From Kluyvera ascorbata_C (GTDB lineage: Bacteria > Pseudomonadota > Gammaproteobacteria > Enterobacterales > Enterobacteriaceae), in assembly GCF_044197065.1 (NCBI RefSeq), contig NZ_JBIQOI010000002.1, positions 434,001-498,000 of the forward strand: 64,000 bases of DNA, read 5' to 3'. A program made the position numbers and the translations under genes. The notes under the pieces are model-generated. The model saw only the letters and a list, made by a program, of their open reading frames with translations, searched no databases and was not told the origin of the DNA. Positions 25,382 to 34,050 of the stretch are shown piece after piece (positions within the stretch are counted from its first letter, which is position 1; each line of letters starts with the position of its first letter).

Positions 25382-26235
25382 TTGCCCATACAACGCCTTA
25401 GATTTGAGCCTTCAGTGATTTATGAATATCCCGAGCATCTCCGTCGGTATCTCTCTGAAATTCCGCCATTATCTGGCGTCTATGTATTCCACGGAGAAAG
25501 TGAAACGCTGCCGCTCTACATAGGGAAAAGCGTGAATATACGCAGTCGCGTGATGTCACACTTCCGTGCCCATGATGAAGCATCAATGCTCTACCAATCA
25601 AAAAAATAAGCTGGATACGTACCGCCGGAGAAATTGGCGCGCTGCTGCTTGAGGCGAAAATGATCAAAGAGCAGCAACCACTCCTCAATAAACGTCTTCG
25701 TCGTACCCATCAACTTTGTTCATTACATGTAGAGGAGAGACAACCTAAGGTGGTGTATGCAAAGGAGATAGATTTTTCTCATCAACCAAATTTATATGGC
25801 CTATTTTCTAATCGACGTAATGCGCTTGAAGCATTGAAATCTATCGCAAATGAACATCGTCTCTGTTATGGATTGCTTGGCCTGGAATCACTGAGTGGCA
25901 ATCGCGGTTGCTTTCGCTCGGCACTACAGCGATGCGCAGGCGCCTGTTGTGGTAAAGAGACCATCGAATCTCATCACCAGAGGCTATTGTCGGCGCTTGA
26001 ACGCCTACAGCTTATATGCTGGCCCTGGAACGGAGCTATCGCAATCAAAGAAGAGAGTGCTGATTTGACTCAGTACCATATTATTCGCAACTGGATGTGG
26101 CTTGGTTCTGTCAATTCACTCGCCGAGGCAAAAACGCTATCACGACAACAGGTTGGTTTTGATCAGGATGGTTATAAAATTTTATGTAAGCCCCTCCTGT
26201 CCGGCAACGAAAATATTATTGACTTAAAGGTGTAA
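25382..26235 (+). pseudogene. cho: Cho endonuclease (UvrC homologue), frameshifted at an A-run
   Basis: The two reading frames together give the whole Cho protein (about 284 residues). The first holds the GIY-YIG start, GVYVFHGESETLPLYIGKSV, and ends at QSKK. The second continues ISWIRTAGEIGALLLEAKMI to KILCKPLLSGNENI. The break is in seven A at 25600-25606; one more A would restore the frame (QSKKISW). Start is TTG 25382 after GGAGGG, with a LexA box upstream. Cho makes the 3' incision at bulky DNA lesions. It could be a true pseudogene, slippage-corrected, or a sequencing error. Confidence 0.85.
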
Positions 26236-26617
26236 GAGCTTATCGGCGTGGGAACCTACCCGTTCAATGAACCTGGCATTTAGAAACCAACCATCTAATT
26301 AATTACAAATAATCTCATGACGTTTTCAAGATATTAGCGTCACATCATTTACCTAACCCGCTGAATGAAAAAAAATTAGGTTTTGATAATCACTATAAGC
26401 TAAGAACTTATGCGAAATCCAAGGTCTGCGAGGAGCGGATATTCAAACCTGCTCCGATAATAATCCTCAAGGGAAGATCTGTTGATAAAAAATCACTAAG
26501 CAATGGCCAGCATATTTATCTACAGTAAGCTGTTGAGGATTTAAAGAAAGATAAAAGTCAATAACACCCTCACTGTAACGATTAAAAAGCGGGCTATTCC
26601 TTCATGAATTTATAAAA
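26236..26617. other. Intergenic, 382 bases, nothing recognised
   Basis: AT-rich stretch between cho and the minus-strand diguanylate cyclase. I see no protein remnant, RNA gene or clear terminator in it, only short stop-interrupted frames. Confidence 0.5.
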
Positions 26618-27517
26618 CTAGTTATAAGGACGATGAGCGTACATGATACAATTTCTCCCCGCTTTTTTGGCTCGATAAAGCGCATCATCAGCGGCGGTGA
26701 TAACGTCAGAAGATGAATCATTTTTCTGTTTAATTGCTGCACCAATACTTAAGGTAACACTAATACTTCCGTTGCAACCATCTGAAACTGATGTTTTTAT
26801 GTTTCTAACAACCCTCTCGATATCAGTGTCATCAAAAATAATAATTGCAAACTCCTCGCCTCCAGATCTAGAGATAAAAACATTATCTTTCATGATATTT
26901 TTCAACCTCAGCCCTATGTTTTTTAATACATTATCACCAGCTTCATGACCATATGTATCGTTTATTTTTTTGAAGTGATCAATATCGGCAATGCAGATTA
27001 CTCCAGACCTATCTTCTATCTCTCTGAGTTTAACGTTCAGATGTCGTCTGTTTGGTAATCCTGTTAATTCGTCCGTTAGTGACAAACGCACCGCAGAATT
27101 ATAATTAACATTCACGTATGATATGAATTTATTAAACGAATAGATAATCATCAGCATGGCAGGAATATAAAGAAGAGATGCCAATACAGATGCTGTATCC
27201 CTCTCAATCAAGTTTAGCCCCCCAGCCATAGAAGCCAGAGATGAATTCAAAAGTAAGAATAAACTAATCCTGAAAATCAATAAGTGCCTATCTTTCGAGT
27301 AAATGTTAAAAGACTTTCTAATAAACCATGCCATTACTATTACAGTGCAAGAGTTTATAAAAAAGTAAAAGTTTAATTTGGATGTATCGCCTACAGCCCA
27401 AAATAGACTAATAATGAGCATGAACATACAACAGGTGTAAACGATTACCATTCGATAAAGCAGGCCATCAGGGGATTCAACTTCATGAATGAGTTTGTCG
27501 TGTATCTTAAAATTCAT
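26618..27517 (-). CDS. Membrane diguanylate cyclase, GGEEF type
   Basis: 299 residues from ATG 27517 (AGGA ten bases before); the frame can extend to 27616, but without a ribosome site. Five or six membrane helices fill the first 150 residues. A GGDEF domain follows, with DELTGLPNRRH, IADIDHFKKINDTYGHEAGD and SRSGGEEF. GGEEF is a functional form. No RxxD I-site is present. It makes c-di-GMP. The gene is AT-rich, unlike dgcJ or dgcP, and lies beside prophage remnants, so it was probably acquired. Transcribed alone. Confidence 0.82.
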   Translation of the reverse strand: MNFKIHDKLIHEVESPDGLLYRMVIVYTCCMFMLIISLFWAVGDTSKLNFYFFINSCTVIVMAWFIRKSFNIYSKDRHLLIFRISLFLLLNSSLASMAGGLNLIERDTASVLASLLYIPAMLMIIYSFNKFISYVNVNYNSAVRLSLTDELTGLPNRRHLNVKLREIEDRSGVICIADIDHFKKINDTYGHEAGDNVLKNIGLRLKNIMKDNVFISRSGGEEFAIIIFDDTDIERVVRNIKTSVSDGCNGSISVTLSIGAAIKQKNDSSSDVITAADDALYRAKKAGRNCIMYAHRPYN

Positions 27518-27773
27518 CACACAATCCTGATTTGGTTTAAAATGCGATAATACCACGAGAGAGATGCTAAATGGTACACTTACGCCATTTAAGATATTGA
27601 ATTGGTTACTATCCATGAAGAAGTGGGATGCAAAAAATTATGTTGGAATTAGCAATCTCCCCTCAGTTTTCTATGAATTTCCCATAAACCATCAGGCTTT
27701 ATAAATGCTGCAATGTATTGTCAATTTCACCTGTGGCCTTTCTAGCTCCAGCCTTTTTACAGCTCAGATAGGA

Positions 27774-27962
27774 GTATCCCTGCCTGAATTGCCTGAATGG
27801 GGCATAACTCGATCCATCCCGGTAGTTGGGCCCACTGGCAATGAAATAAGGCCGACTATGGCGAATTCGTGAGGACGTCGAGTTAGTTGGAGAAGGGGTA
27901 ACACCAGCAATCAGGTAAAATGACGCATTGCTATTACAACGGATTTTGAGTGATGGCAGCCT
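27774..27962 (+). pseudogene. Excisionase (Xis) remnant
   Basis: Two frames give a phage-type excisionase: LPEWGITRSIPVVGPTGNEI at the front, and WRIREDVELVGEGVTPAIR, then a stop codon, then NDALLLQRILSDGS at the back. The end overlaps the start of an integrase remnant, as xis and int genes do in lambdoid and e14-like phages. The frame change and internal stop make it dead. Confidence 0.72.
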
Positions 27963-28188
27963 GGCCGCGTGAAATAATATTTCAGTCCCTAACTTATATC
28001 TGCTCTATCGTAGAAAGGTAAATAAAGTCTATTGTCGGTATAAGTATTCAGTAACAGGGAATGGAACTAAAGAGGTTGAAGCCATTGCCGCTGAAGCCAA
28101 TACACACCTGTCTGAGCAAAGAATTAGGCTATTAGTGACAGAATCGCAACCAGAAAAGGAAGAGCAATCACAACGTCAGCAGGGTTAG
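27953..28188 (+). pseudogene. Phage integrase N-terminal remnant next to icd
   Basis: From ATG 27953 the frame reads MAAWPRE. After a one-base loss near 27975 it continues NISVPNLYLLYRRKVNKVYC and RYKYSVTG, with EAIAAEANTHLSEQRI further on, ending at TAG 28186-28188. This is the arm-site DNA-binding N-terminus of tyrosine recombinases; the catalytic domain is missing. It is transcribed towards the 3' end of icd, the known attachment site of e14 and phage 21, in the lambda order xis-int-att. The rest of 27617-28250 shows no other gene. Confidence 0.75.
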
Positions 28189-28247
28189 ATCGTTACCCAA
28201 TTATCTAGGGTGATAGGTTGAAAAGTGGCGATATAAGACTCAACGCT

Positions 28248-28277
28248 TATAAAAAACGGGAGCGTCACGCTCCCGTT
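28248..28277 (-). terminator. icd terminator
   Basis: CGGGAGCG (28257-28264) pairs with CGCTCCCG (28268-28275), followed by TTTTTTATAAG on the minus strand. Strong Rho-independent terminator 23 bases past the icd stop. Confidence 0.88.
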
Positions 28278-28300
28278 AATGAATTTAACAAATTACCGCA

Positions 28301-29551
28301 TTACATGTTTTCGATGATCGCGTCACCAAACTCTGAACATTTCAGCAGTTTAGCGCCTTCCATCAGACGTTCGAAGTCATAGGTCACGGTCTTGTTGTTG
28401 ATAGCGCCTTCCATACCTTTAACGATAAGGTCAGCCGCTTCGAACCATTCCATATGACGCAGCATCATTTCTGCGGACAGGATGATAGAACCTGGGTTCA
28501 CTTTGTCCTGACCTGCATACTTCGGTGCAGTACCGTGGGTCGCTTCGAACAGTGCGCATTCGTCACCGATGTTTGCGCCTGGGGCGATACCAATACCACC
28601 AACCTGTGCAGCCAGTGCATCGGAGATGTAGTCACCGTTCAGGTTCATACAGGCGATAACGTCGTATTCAGCCGGACGCAGCAGGATCTGCTGCAGGAAC
28701 GCATCGGCGATCACATCTTTAATGATGATCTCTTTGCCGGTGTTCGGGTTCTTGATTTTCTGCCATGGGCCGCCGTCAATCAGTTCGCCGCCGAATTCTT
28801 CGCGAATCAGCTGGTAGCCCCAGTCTTTAAACGCGCCTTCGGTGAACTTCATGATGTTACCCTTGTGAACCAGGGTCAGAGAATCACGGTCGTTAGTGAT
28901 TGCGTATTCAATCGCCGCACGCACCAGACGCTTGGTCCCTTCTTCGGAGCACGGCTTGATGCCGATACCGCAGTGTTCAGGGAAGCGAATTTTCTTCACG
29001 CCCATCTCTTCGCGCAGGAATTTAATCACTTTCTCAGCGTCAGCAGAGTCAGCTTTCCATTCGATACCCGCGTAGATGTCTTCAGAGTTTTCACGGAAGA
29101 TGACCATATCGGTCAGTTCTGGGTGTTTAACCGGGCTTGGGGTGCCCTGGTAGTAGCGAACTGGACGCAGACACACGTACAGGTCGAGTTCCTGACGCAG
29201 CGCAACGTTCAGAGAACGGATGCCGCCGCCAACTGGCGTAGTCAGAGGGCCTTTGATTGCAACACGGTAGTCGCGGATGAGATCCAGCGTTTCTGCTGGC
29301 AGCCATACGTCCTGGCCGTAAAGTTGGGTGGATTTTTCCCCGGTGTAAATTTCCATCCAGGAAATTTTACGCTCGCCTTTGTAGGCTTTCTTAACAGCGG
29401 CATCAACCACTTTCAGCATTGCTGGGGTGACATCAACACCGATACCGTCGCCTTCAATAAATGGGATAATCGGATTGTGTGGCACATTCAGCTTGCCGTC
29501 TTTCAGGGTGATTTTTTGACCTTCCGCCGGAACAACTACTTTGCTTTCCAT
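28301..29551 (-). CDS. icd: NADP-dependent isocitrate dehydrogenase
   Basis: 416 residues, full length and unbroken to the normal C-terminus (FGDAIIENM). It converts isocitrate to 2-oxoglutarate with NADP+ in the TCA cycle. The phosphorylation/substrate serine is Ser113 in IRSLNVALRQ, and the catalytic and metal region NGDYISDALAAQVGG is present. In E. coli the 3' end is the e14/phage 21 attachment site; here the end is native but an xis-int remnant faces it. A large opposite-strand frame over the gene is a coding shadow. Confidence 0.97.
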   Translation of the reverse strand: MESKVVVPAEGQKITLKDGKLNVPHNPIIPFIEGDGIGVDVTPAMLKVVDAAVKKAYKGERKISWMEIYTGEKSTQLYGQDVWLPAETLDLIRDYRVAIKGPLTTPVGGGIRSLNVALRQELDLYVCLRPVRYYQGTPSPVKHPELTDMVIFRENSEDIYAGIEWKADSADAEKVIKFLREEMGVKKIRFPEHCGIGIKPCSEEGTKRLVRAAIEYAITNDRDSLTLVHKGNIMKFTEGAFKDWGYQLIREEFGGELIDGGPWQKIKNPNTGKEIIIKDVIADAFLQQILLRPAEYDVIACMNLNGDYISDALAAQVGGIGIAPGANIGDECALFEATHGTAPKYAGQDKVNPGSIILSAEMMLRHMEWFEAADLIVKGMEGAINNKTVTYDFERLMEGAKLLKCSEFGDAIIENM

Positions 29552-29781
29552 TCACCTCTCCTTCGAGCGCTTCTGGTGTGCTCGTCATCCTTTACGCCAC
29601 AGGTTCTTGCCGCTACTACGCCCACTCCACTAATCCTCTTCAGGATATAGCCTGGAGATGCACTGTCTTACCGTCTTCCTGCAACACAAAGAGTTAGAGC
29701 ATTTTGTTAATGTTTTGTAATAAGCCTGTCAATACTACCTGATTGTTTGTCGCCATGAAAGACTCTCGTTATTAGGCTATA

Positions 29782-30444
29782 ATGCGCGAATCGATAAGGC
29801 CTGAAAATACTATGATTAAGACTTCATTTAGAAAAAACCAGCTTGAGCGATTCAGCTCACGACAAGCCACCAGGTCGCGTAAAGATAACCAACCAAAACG
29901 CGTCATTCTGTTCAATAAACCCTACGATGTGTTGCCACAATTTACCGATGAAGCAGGACGTAGCACGCTAAAAGATTATATTCCTGTGCAAAATGTCTAC
30001 GCTGCAGGTCGCCTCGACCGCGATAGCGAAGGGCTGCTGGTGTTAACAAATGACGGCGCCTTACAGGCCAGACTGACGCAGCCAGGCAAACGGACAGGGA
30101 AAATTTACTACGTTCAGGTCGAAGGCGAACCGACGGAAGAGGCCATGGAGGCGCTGCGTCATGGCGTCACGCTAAACGATGGTCCCACGCTGCCGGCCGG
30201 TATTGAGCGCGTTGACGCTCCCGATTGGCTGTGGCCACGTAATCCTCCCATCCGCGAACGCAAATCCATTCCAACGGCCTGGCTGAAGGTCACACTATAT
30301 GAAGGGCGCAATCGTCAGGTACGACGCATGACGGCTCATGTGGGGTACCCAACGCTGCGCCTGATTCGCTATGCCATGGGCGGCTATACTCTGGATAACC
30401 TCAACAACGGTGAATGGCGAGAAGCCGACGGCGAACGCGGATAG
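29782..30444 (+). CDS. rluE: RluE, 23S rRNA pseudouridine-2457 synthase
   Basis: 220 residues. It belongs to the RsuA/RluB/E/F group: the catalytic Asp is in AAGRLDRDSEGLLV and the C-terminal RNRQVRRMTAHVGYPTLRLI is typical. It isomerises U2457 of 23S rRNA. The start at 29782 gives the same N-terminal layout (ENTM) as E. coli; ATG 29812 is the alternative. Divergent from icd, as in E. coli. The next backbone gene, nudJ, is displaced by the curli locus. Confidence 0.93.
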   Translation: MRESIRPENTMIKTSFRKNQLERFSSRQATRSRKDNQPKRVILFNKPYDVLPQFTDEAGRSTLKDYIPVQNVYAAGRLDRDSEGLLVLTNDGALQARLTQPGKRTGKIYYVQVEGEPTEEAMEALRHGVTLNDGPTLPAGIERVDAPDWLWPRNPPIRERKSIPTAWLKVTLYEGRNRQVRRMTAHVGYPTLRLIRYAMGGYTLDNLNNGEWREADGERG

Positions 30445-30464
30445 CGTTCGCCCGGCAGTGGGTT

Positions 30465-31310
30465 TCAGGAAATATCCGGCACAATAATACTCTTATATTT
30501 TTCCAGCACCGGTGAGTTAATGTCAGAAGCGTTCTTCAACTGCCACAGATTGCGAGAGAGACCGTCATTCACCAGATAGATGACGCCAGTTTCAATCGCC
30601 GACATCAGACACAGCATCACCGGTTCGTTGACCGTGTAACCCACTTCACCTTCCAGCAGGCGCTGATAGTCGATGTAGCGGAAGACTCCAGCCTGGAACT
30701 CATAGGAAAGGATCGTTTTGCTGGTATTCACCGAGGAAAGCACTTCGCCAGTACTGACGTTAACCACCCTCAGGTTAACCGCAATCTGATCGAGCTGATA
30801 CTGCGTACTCGCCCCGATGCCAAAATACCGCGCCCCTGCCCCGCCCGATTTGACGTTGCTTTCATAACCGATGATGGAACCTTCAATCAGAATATTGGCC
30901 GCGACCAGCGATGGAAGTTGAGTACGGTTATTCACCGCCACGGTGCCATTTTCTTGCGCCGCGCGAATAATTTTTCGTTCATTAAGCAGGTTTTGTAACC
31001 CCTGACGCTCCAGCGGAATAAACCAGTTAGAGTCCTTCAGCGCCGACACCAGCATCGCGGTGGCACTTTGCGGAACTGACGTGGAAAAGTTACTCGCCGG
31101 ATAAGGCTTGAACTGCCCGGTCTCATCCGAGATGTTATAAACCGAAACAAACAGTCTACCCTGCGGCTCCGGCAGATGCGTTAAATCCTGGTAGCTCTGC
31201 GAACGCGGTAGCAGAGTGGGTTTCGCCGCCTGCTTTGGTGGCGAAGTAATACAGCCCGTCAACACAAACAGGCTAATAAAAAGAGCCACTACCCCAGAGA
31301 TATTTTTCAT
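30465..31310 (-). CDS. csgG: CsgG, curli secretion pore lipoprotein
   Basis: 281 residues. The lipobox VLTGC (Cys19) follows a signal peptide. The mature protein has PYPASNFSTSVPQSATAML, SNVKSGGAGARYFG and the pore-constriction region, all as in CsgG. It forms a nonameric outer-membrane channel for CsgA and CsgB. It is the last gene of csgDEFG, 19 bases after csgF, and lies next to rluE, which is not the E. coli location. Confidence 0.95.
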   Translation of the reverse strand: MKNISGVVALFISLFVLTGCITSPPKQAAKPTLLPRSQSYQDLTHLPEPQGRLFVSVYNISDETGQFKPYPASNFSTSVPQSATAMLVSALKDSNWFIPLERQGLQNLLNERKIIRAAQENGTVAVNNRTQLPSLVAANILIEGSIIGYESNVKSGGAGARYFGIGASTQYQLDQIAVNLRVVNVSTGEVLSSVNTSKTILSYEFQAGVFRYIDYQRLLEGEVGYTVNEPVMLCLMSAIETGVIYLVNDGLSRNLWQLKNASDINSPVLEKYKSIIVPDIS

Positions 31311-31329
31311 GTCAGCTTCTCGCCACTGA

Positions 31330-31746
31330 TTAGTTCGTTGAAATGCTGCTCAGGCCGCTGACCTGAATGGTGGACGATTTCCCGGTAGCACGATCAAGAA
31401 TATTCATCATCAGTTGACCGTCGGTGTTGGTGATATCCACAATAAAATCTTTAGTCACCAGACGCCCGGGCTTACCGGTGGAAATATTCCCCATCAAGCT
31501 GCCAAGAAGTTGTGATTGAATAGCCGCAGTAAAATTATCAAGAGCAGAGGTTCCTGTTGATCCACTGTTCCAGTCATAGGCATCAGGATCTTTATAGGAG
31601 TTTTGCGCATTAGCCTGTGAAAGCAAAAATGCGCCGTTATTTGGGTTGCCGCCAAAGTTGGGGTTAACAAACTGGAAAGTCAGATTTCCAGCTTGTACGG
31701 TGGTAGATAAAAAACCAATGCCAAGAATCAAAGAAAGCACTTTCAT
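31330..31746 (-). CDS. csgF: CsgF, curli assembly factor
   Basis: 138 residues with a signal peptide ending about TTVQA|GNL. The mature start GNLTFQFVNPNFGGNPNNGA is the CsgG-plugging segment. CsgF sits at the CsgG pore exit and helps anchor the CsgB nucleator. Family length and gene order (csgE, csgF, csgG) are normal. Confidence 0.95.
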   Translation of the reverse strand: MKVLSLILGIGFLSTTVQAGNLTFQFVNPNFGGNPNNGAFLLSQANAQNSYKDPDAYDWNSGSTGTSALDNFTAAIQSQLLGSLMGNISTGKPGRLVTKDFIVDITNTDGQLMMNILDRATGKSSTIQVSGLSSISTN

Positions 31747-31755
31747 CGTACACTC

Positions 31756-32145
31756 CTAGAACTCATCGCTGGTTAAATCGCCGGTATTTAATAATGCTTT
31801 ATTAATCGCACGTTTCGATAGCGCCTCATAAACCGAGGCCAACGCGATATTAACTTGCCTATTAAAGTCATTCTTACTGGGAAATAAGAACGTTTGGTAT
31901 AATAAATCCTGGTCAACCTTAATGGTTATCCAACTACCCCAGCGGGCGCTCGGGCGCTCATTAATAGTAATCGCCCCCGGATATTCCTCCTCCCAATGTT
32001 CGGTAAATGCACGATAGAAATCATGACCCACACGAGTGACCGTATTATCCGTCACTAACCCAGGTATTTCTATTTCCGCAGAATAACTGGCGCACGGCGC
32101 CAGCAGCATCATTAAAGATACTGTTACCACCATCAGATATCTCAT
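31756..32145 (-). CDS. csgE: CsgE, curli periplasmic specificity factor
   Basis: 129 residues. The signal peptide ends about SYSA|EIE, and the mature part starts EIEIPGLVTDNTVTRVGHDF. It forms a nonameric cap on the periplasmic side of CsgG and delivers CsgA. Nine bases before csgF and two bases after csgD, so it is co-transcribed from the csgD promoter. Confidence 0.94.
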   Translation of the reverse strand: MRYLMVVTVSLMMLLAPCASYSAEIEIPGLVTDNTVTRVGHDFYRAFTEHWEEEYPGAITINERPSARWGSWITIKVDQDLLYQTFLFPSKNDFNRQVNIALASVYEALSKRAINKALLNTGDLTSDEF

Positions 32146-32147
32146 GT

Positions 32148-32798
32148 TTAGCGTCTAAGGTTTTCGTTGGCCCAGGTAACCGCCTGCGTCCTATTTTTTA
32201 CCGCTATTTTTCGGAAAAGGTTATATAAATGCGTCTTTACCGTATTTTCGCTAATAAATAGCAAGCGAGCAATTTCAATGTTAGAAGCCCCCATCCGGAG
32301 TTTATTGAGAATATCTCTTTCTCTTTGCGTCAGCCCACTGGTATCGTCATGATATCGGTAATTACCGGACTGATTAATAAGATAGCTGGTAAGATCGTGG
32401 GGAAAATGGCAGCCGCCGCTCATCACGTTACGGATACCGCCCACCAGCGTAGATTCATCAACGGAGAGCTGAAAGACGGCGCTGATCCCAAGCCAGGACT
32501 CAACTTCATGAAATTGATAGTCATCTGGCATATTGATCAGCAACACTTTAACTTTGTCACGTAATCGTCGAAGCTCGGTCTGCCACAGCATCGTTCTTCT
32601 TTTGTCCGACTCGCTAAGGTCAAAAAGTACCAGAATACGCCCAGCGCTCGGCTGTTCGAGCGTTTTTTGAATATTCTGTATTTTGACATTAATCGTTAAT
32701 GAAGTTTTGAGCTGATGGACCAGGGCGGTTGCCTGCAAAGACGGCCTGGTTATTAACAATAAAATATCGTTATACACCGGTTCATTTACTTTCGGCAT
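32148..32798 (-). CDS. csgD: CsgD, master regulator of curli and biofilm
   Basis: 216 residues: an atypical receiver domain (Asp in LVLFDLSESDK, the E. coli Asp59 position) and a LuxR-type HTH in the last 65 residues with a near-identical core (LFISENTVKTHLYNLFRKIA). It activates csgBAC and cellulose genes and is itself raised by c-di-GMP signalling in E. coli. The N-terminal half is clearly more divergent from E. coli than the HTH. Its mRNA leader carries a long hairpin at 32836-32876. Confidence 0.94.
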   Translation of the reverse strand: MPKVNEPVYNDILLLITRPSLQATALVHQLKTSLTINVKIQNIQKTLEQPSAGRILVLFDLSESDKRRTMLWQTELRRLRDKVKVLLINMPDDYQFHEVESWLGISAVFQLSVDESTLVGGIRNVMSGGCHFPHDLTSYLINQSGNYRYHDDTSGLTQRERDILNKLRMGASNIEIARLLFISENTVKTHLYNLFRKIAVKNRTQAVTWANENLRR

Positions 32799-33500
32799 AA
32801 TGCAATCCTATCCCGCTTGCTGCGTGGAACGCGTGCCCTTTCTGTTATGCACAAACGAGTGCATATACAGAAAGGGTCGCTGTTCTGTGTAGTTGCTGAT
32901 TAATAAGTATGACAATAAAGGGATTAAGCACGCATTAGCGCTTAAATCCTAAGTGCTGCAATACTGTTCAATCTAGACATTGCCATTTTTATAGCAAGGG
33001 TTATTTGTGTTTCAAAATGTAACAATAACATGTCATTTTATTACAAAAGATTTTGCCTTTCTTCATGATTAATATAGAAAAAAAAGCCATCAAAATATTA
33101 TTCAGGCAAAGTGTGAAATGACGTATTTACATTTCAAACCATTAGCAATAAGTCAATCACAGACAACAATTCGCCGAAGTGTAAACTTTATTTTCCAAGA
33201 TATTGGCTCATTACAAGCAGGTTACAGCCAGAGTGTAAACCTTAGCGTACTCAAACATCGTCAGCCTTGACGGATTGTTACGTACGGCTTTCATACCGCG
33301 CCACAGCGAATCCCTCATTCCTGCATTCTCATACTATTGACTGATGCTCATTTTCAAAATACGCAATCCAGGTGAAAAGCAGGGATATTAGCCTCAGACA
33401 TACTCAATCCATAAATCAGTTTCACCCCTAATCCATTATCGGCTTAAGGTGTGCTGATTTAACTCCTGACTTTAACCATCGGTTAAAACTAGGTGCCATT
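32799..33500. promoter_or_regulatory. csgD-csgB divergent control region (702 bases)
   Basis: No protein gene. It is AT-rich in its middle, comparable in size to the E. coli csg control region, where OmpR, IHF, CpxR, H-NS and CsgD bind. I did not identify individual operators with confidence. Its csgD-proximal end holds the hairpin at 32836-32876. Confidence 0.75.
32836..32876 (-). promoter_or_regulatory. Long hairpin in the csgD mRNA leader
   Basis: A 17-base arm (32836-32852, starting CCCTTTCTGT) and an 18-base arm (32859-32876, ending ACAGAAAGGG) pair with one bulged base around a 6-base loop. It lies 38-78 bases before the csgD start. In E. coli the csgD leader folds into hairpins bound by small RNAs (OmrA/B, McaS, RprA), so this could serve the same purpose. 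Confidence 0.6.
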
Positions 33501-34007
33501 ATGAAACAATGGTTTTTATTAATACCCTTATTGGGCTATTCATATCTGTCCACGGCGGGGGGCGATCTTGCTGGTTCTGAATTTTCAGGGCTGAATAATT
33601 ATCGTCAAGGCTACAATATGGTTGCCATCACTGGCCAGCACGGCAGTGATAATACTGCGTCTATTAAACAGTCAGGCTCGCATATTTATGGTTCTATCTC
33701 GCAGGTTGGTGGGTATAACAACGCGATATTAAATCAGAATGGTTTTAATAATCGTGCGGCAATAGCACAGTACGGTAATGGTAATAACGCCACGGTAAGC
33801 CAATCAGGGACGAACAACTCTGCCGTATTAGTGCAGGCAGGAACGGGCAACCAGGCAGATATTACGCAAACGGGTTTTGATAACTCTGCTGAGATTGTCA
33901 ATAAAGGTGTTCGCAATCTCACGCAGATCAATCAAACGGGCACAAGCCGCAGCGCGGCCGTTGTGCAAAATTCGGCAGGAATGGCAATTCGTATTACCCA
34001 AAATTAG
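33501..34007 (+). CDS. csgB: CsgB, curli nucleator
   Basis: 168 residues, longer than E. coli CsgB (151). A signal peptide (about 1-19) is followed by six units with 22-residue spacing, marked by Gln46, Gln68, Gln90, Gln112, Asn134 and Gln156; E. coli has five. The units have the QxGxxNxAxxxQ pattern (QYGNGNNATVSQSG). It is the surface template that starts CsgA polymerisation. The last unit (MAIRITQN) is imperfect, as usual for CsgB. First gene of csgBAC. Confidence 0.93.
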   Translation: MKQWFLLIPLLGYSYLSTAGGDLAGSEFSGLNNYRQGYNMVAITGQHGSDNTASIKQSGSHIYGSISQVGGYNNAILNQNGFNNRAAIAQYGNGNNATVSQSGTNNSAVLVQAGTGNQADITQTGFDNSAEIVNKGVRNLTQINQTGTSRSAAVVQNSAGMAIRITQN

Positions 34008-34050
34008 TGTTTGAACTGGCTTACCAATCTCTAAACCTATGGGGTATCTC

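Noticed and set aside
28454..29650. 398-codon open frame opposite icd
   Set aside because: A coding shadow of icd; high codon bias of a highly expressed gene commonly opens the opposite strand. No ribosome site or recognisable domain.
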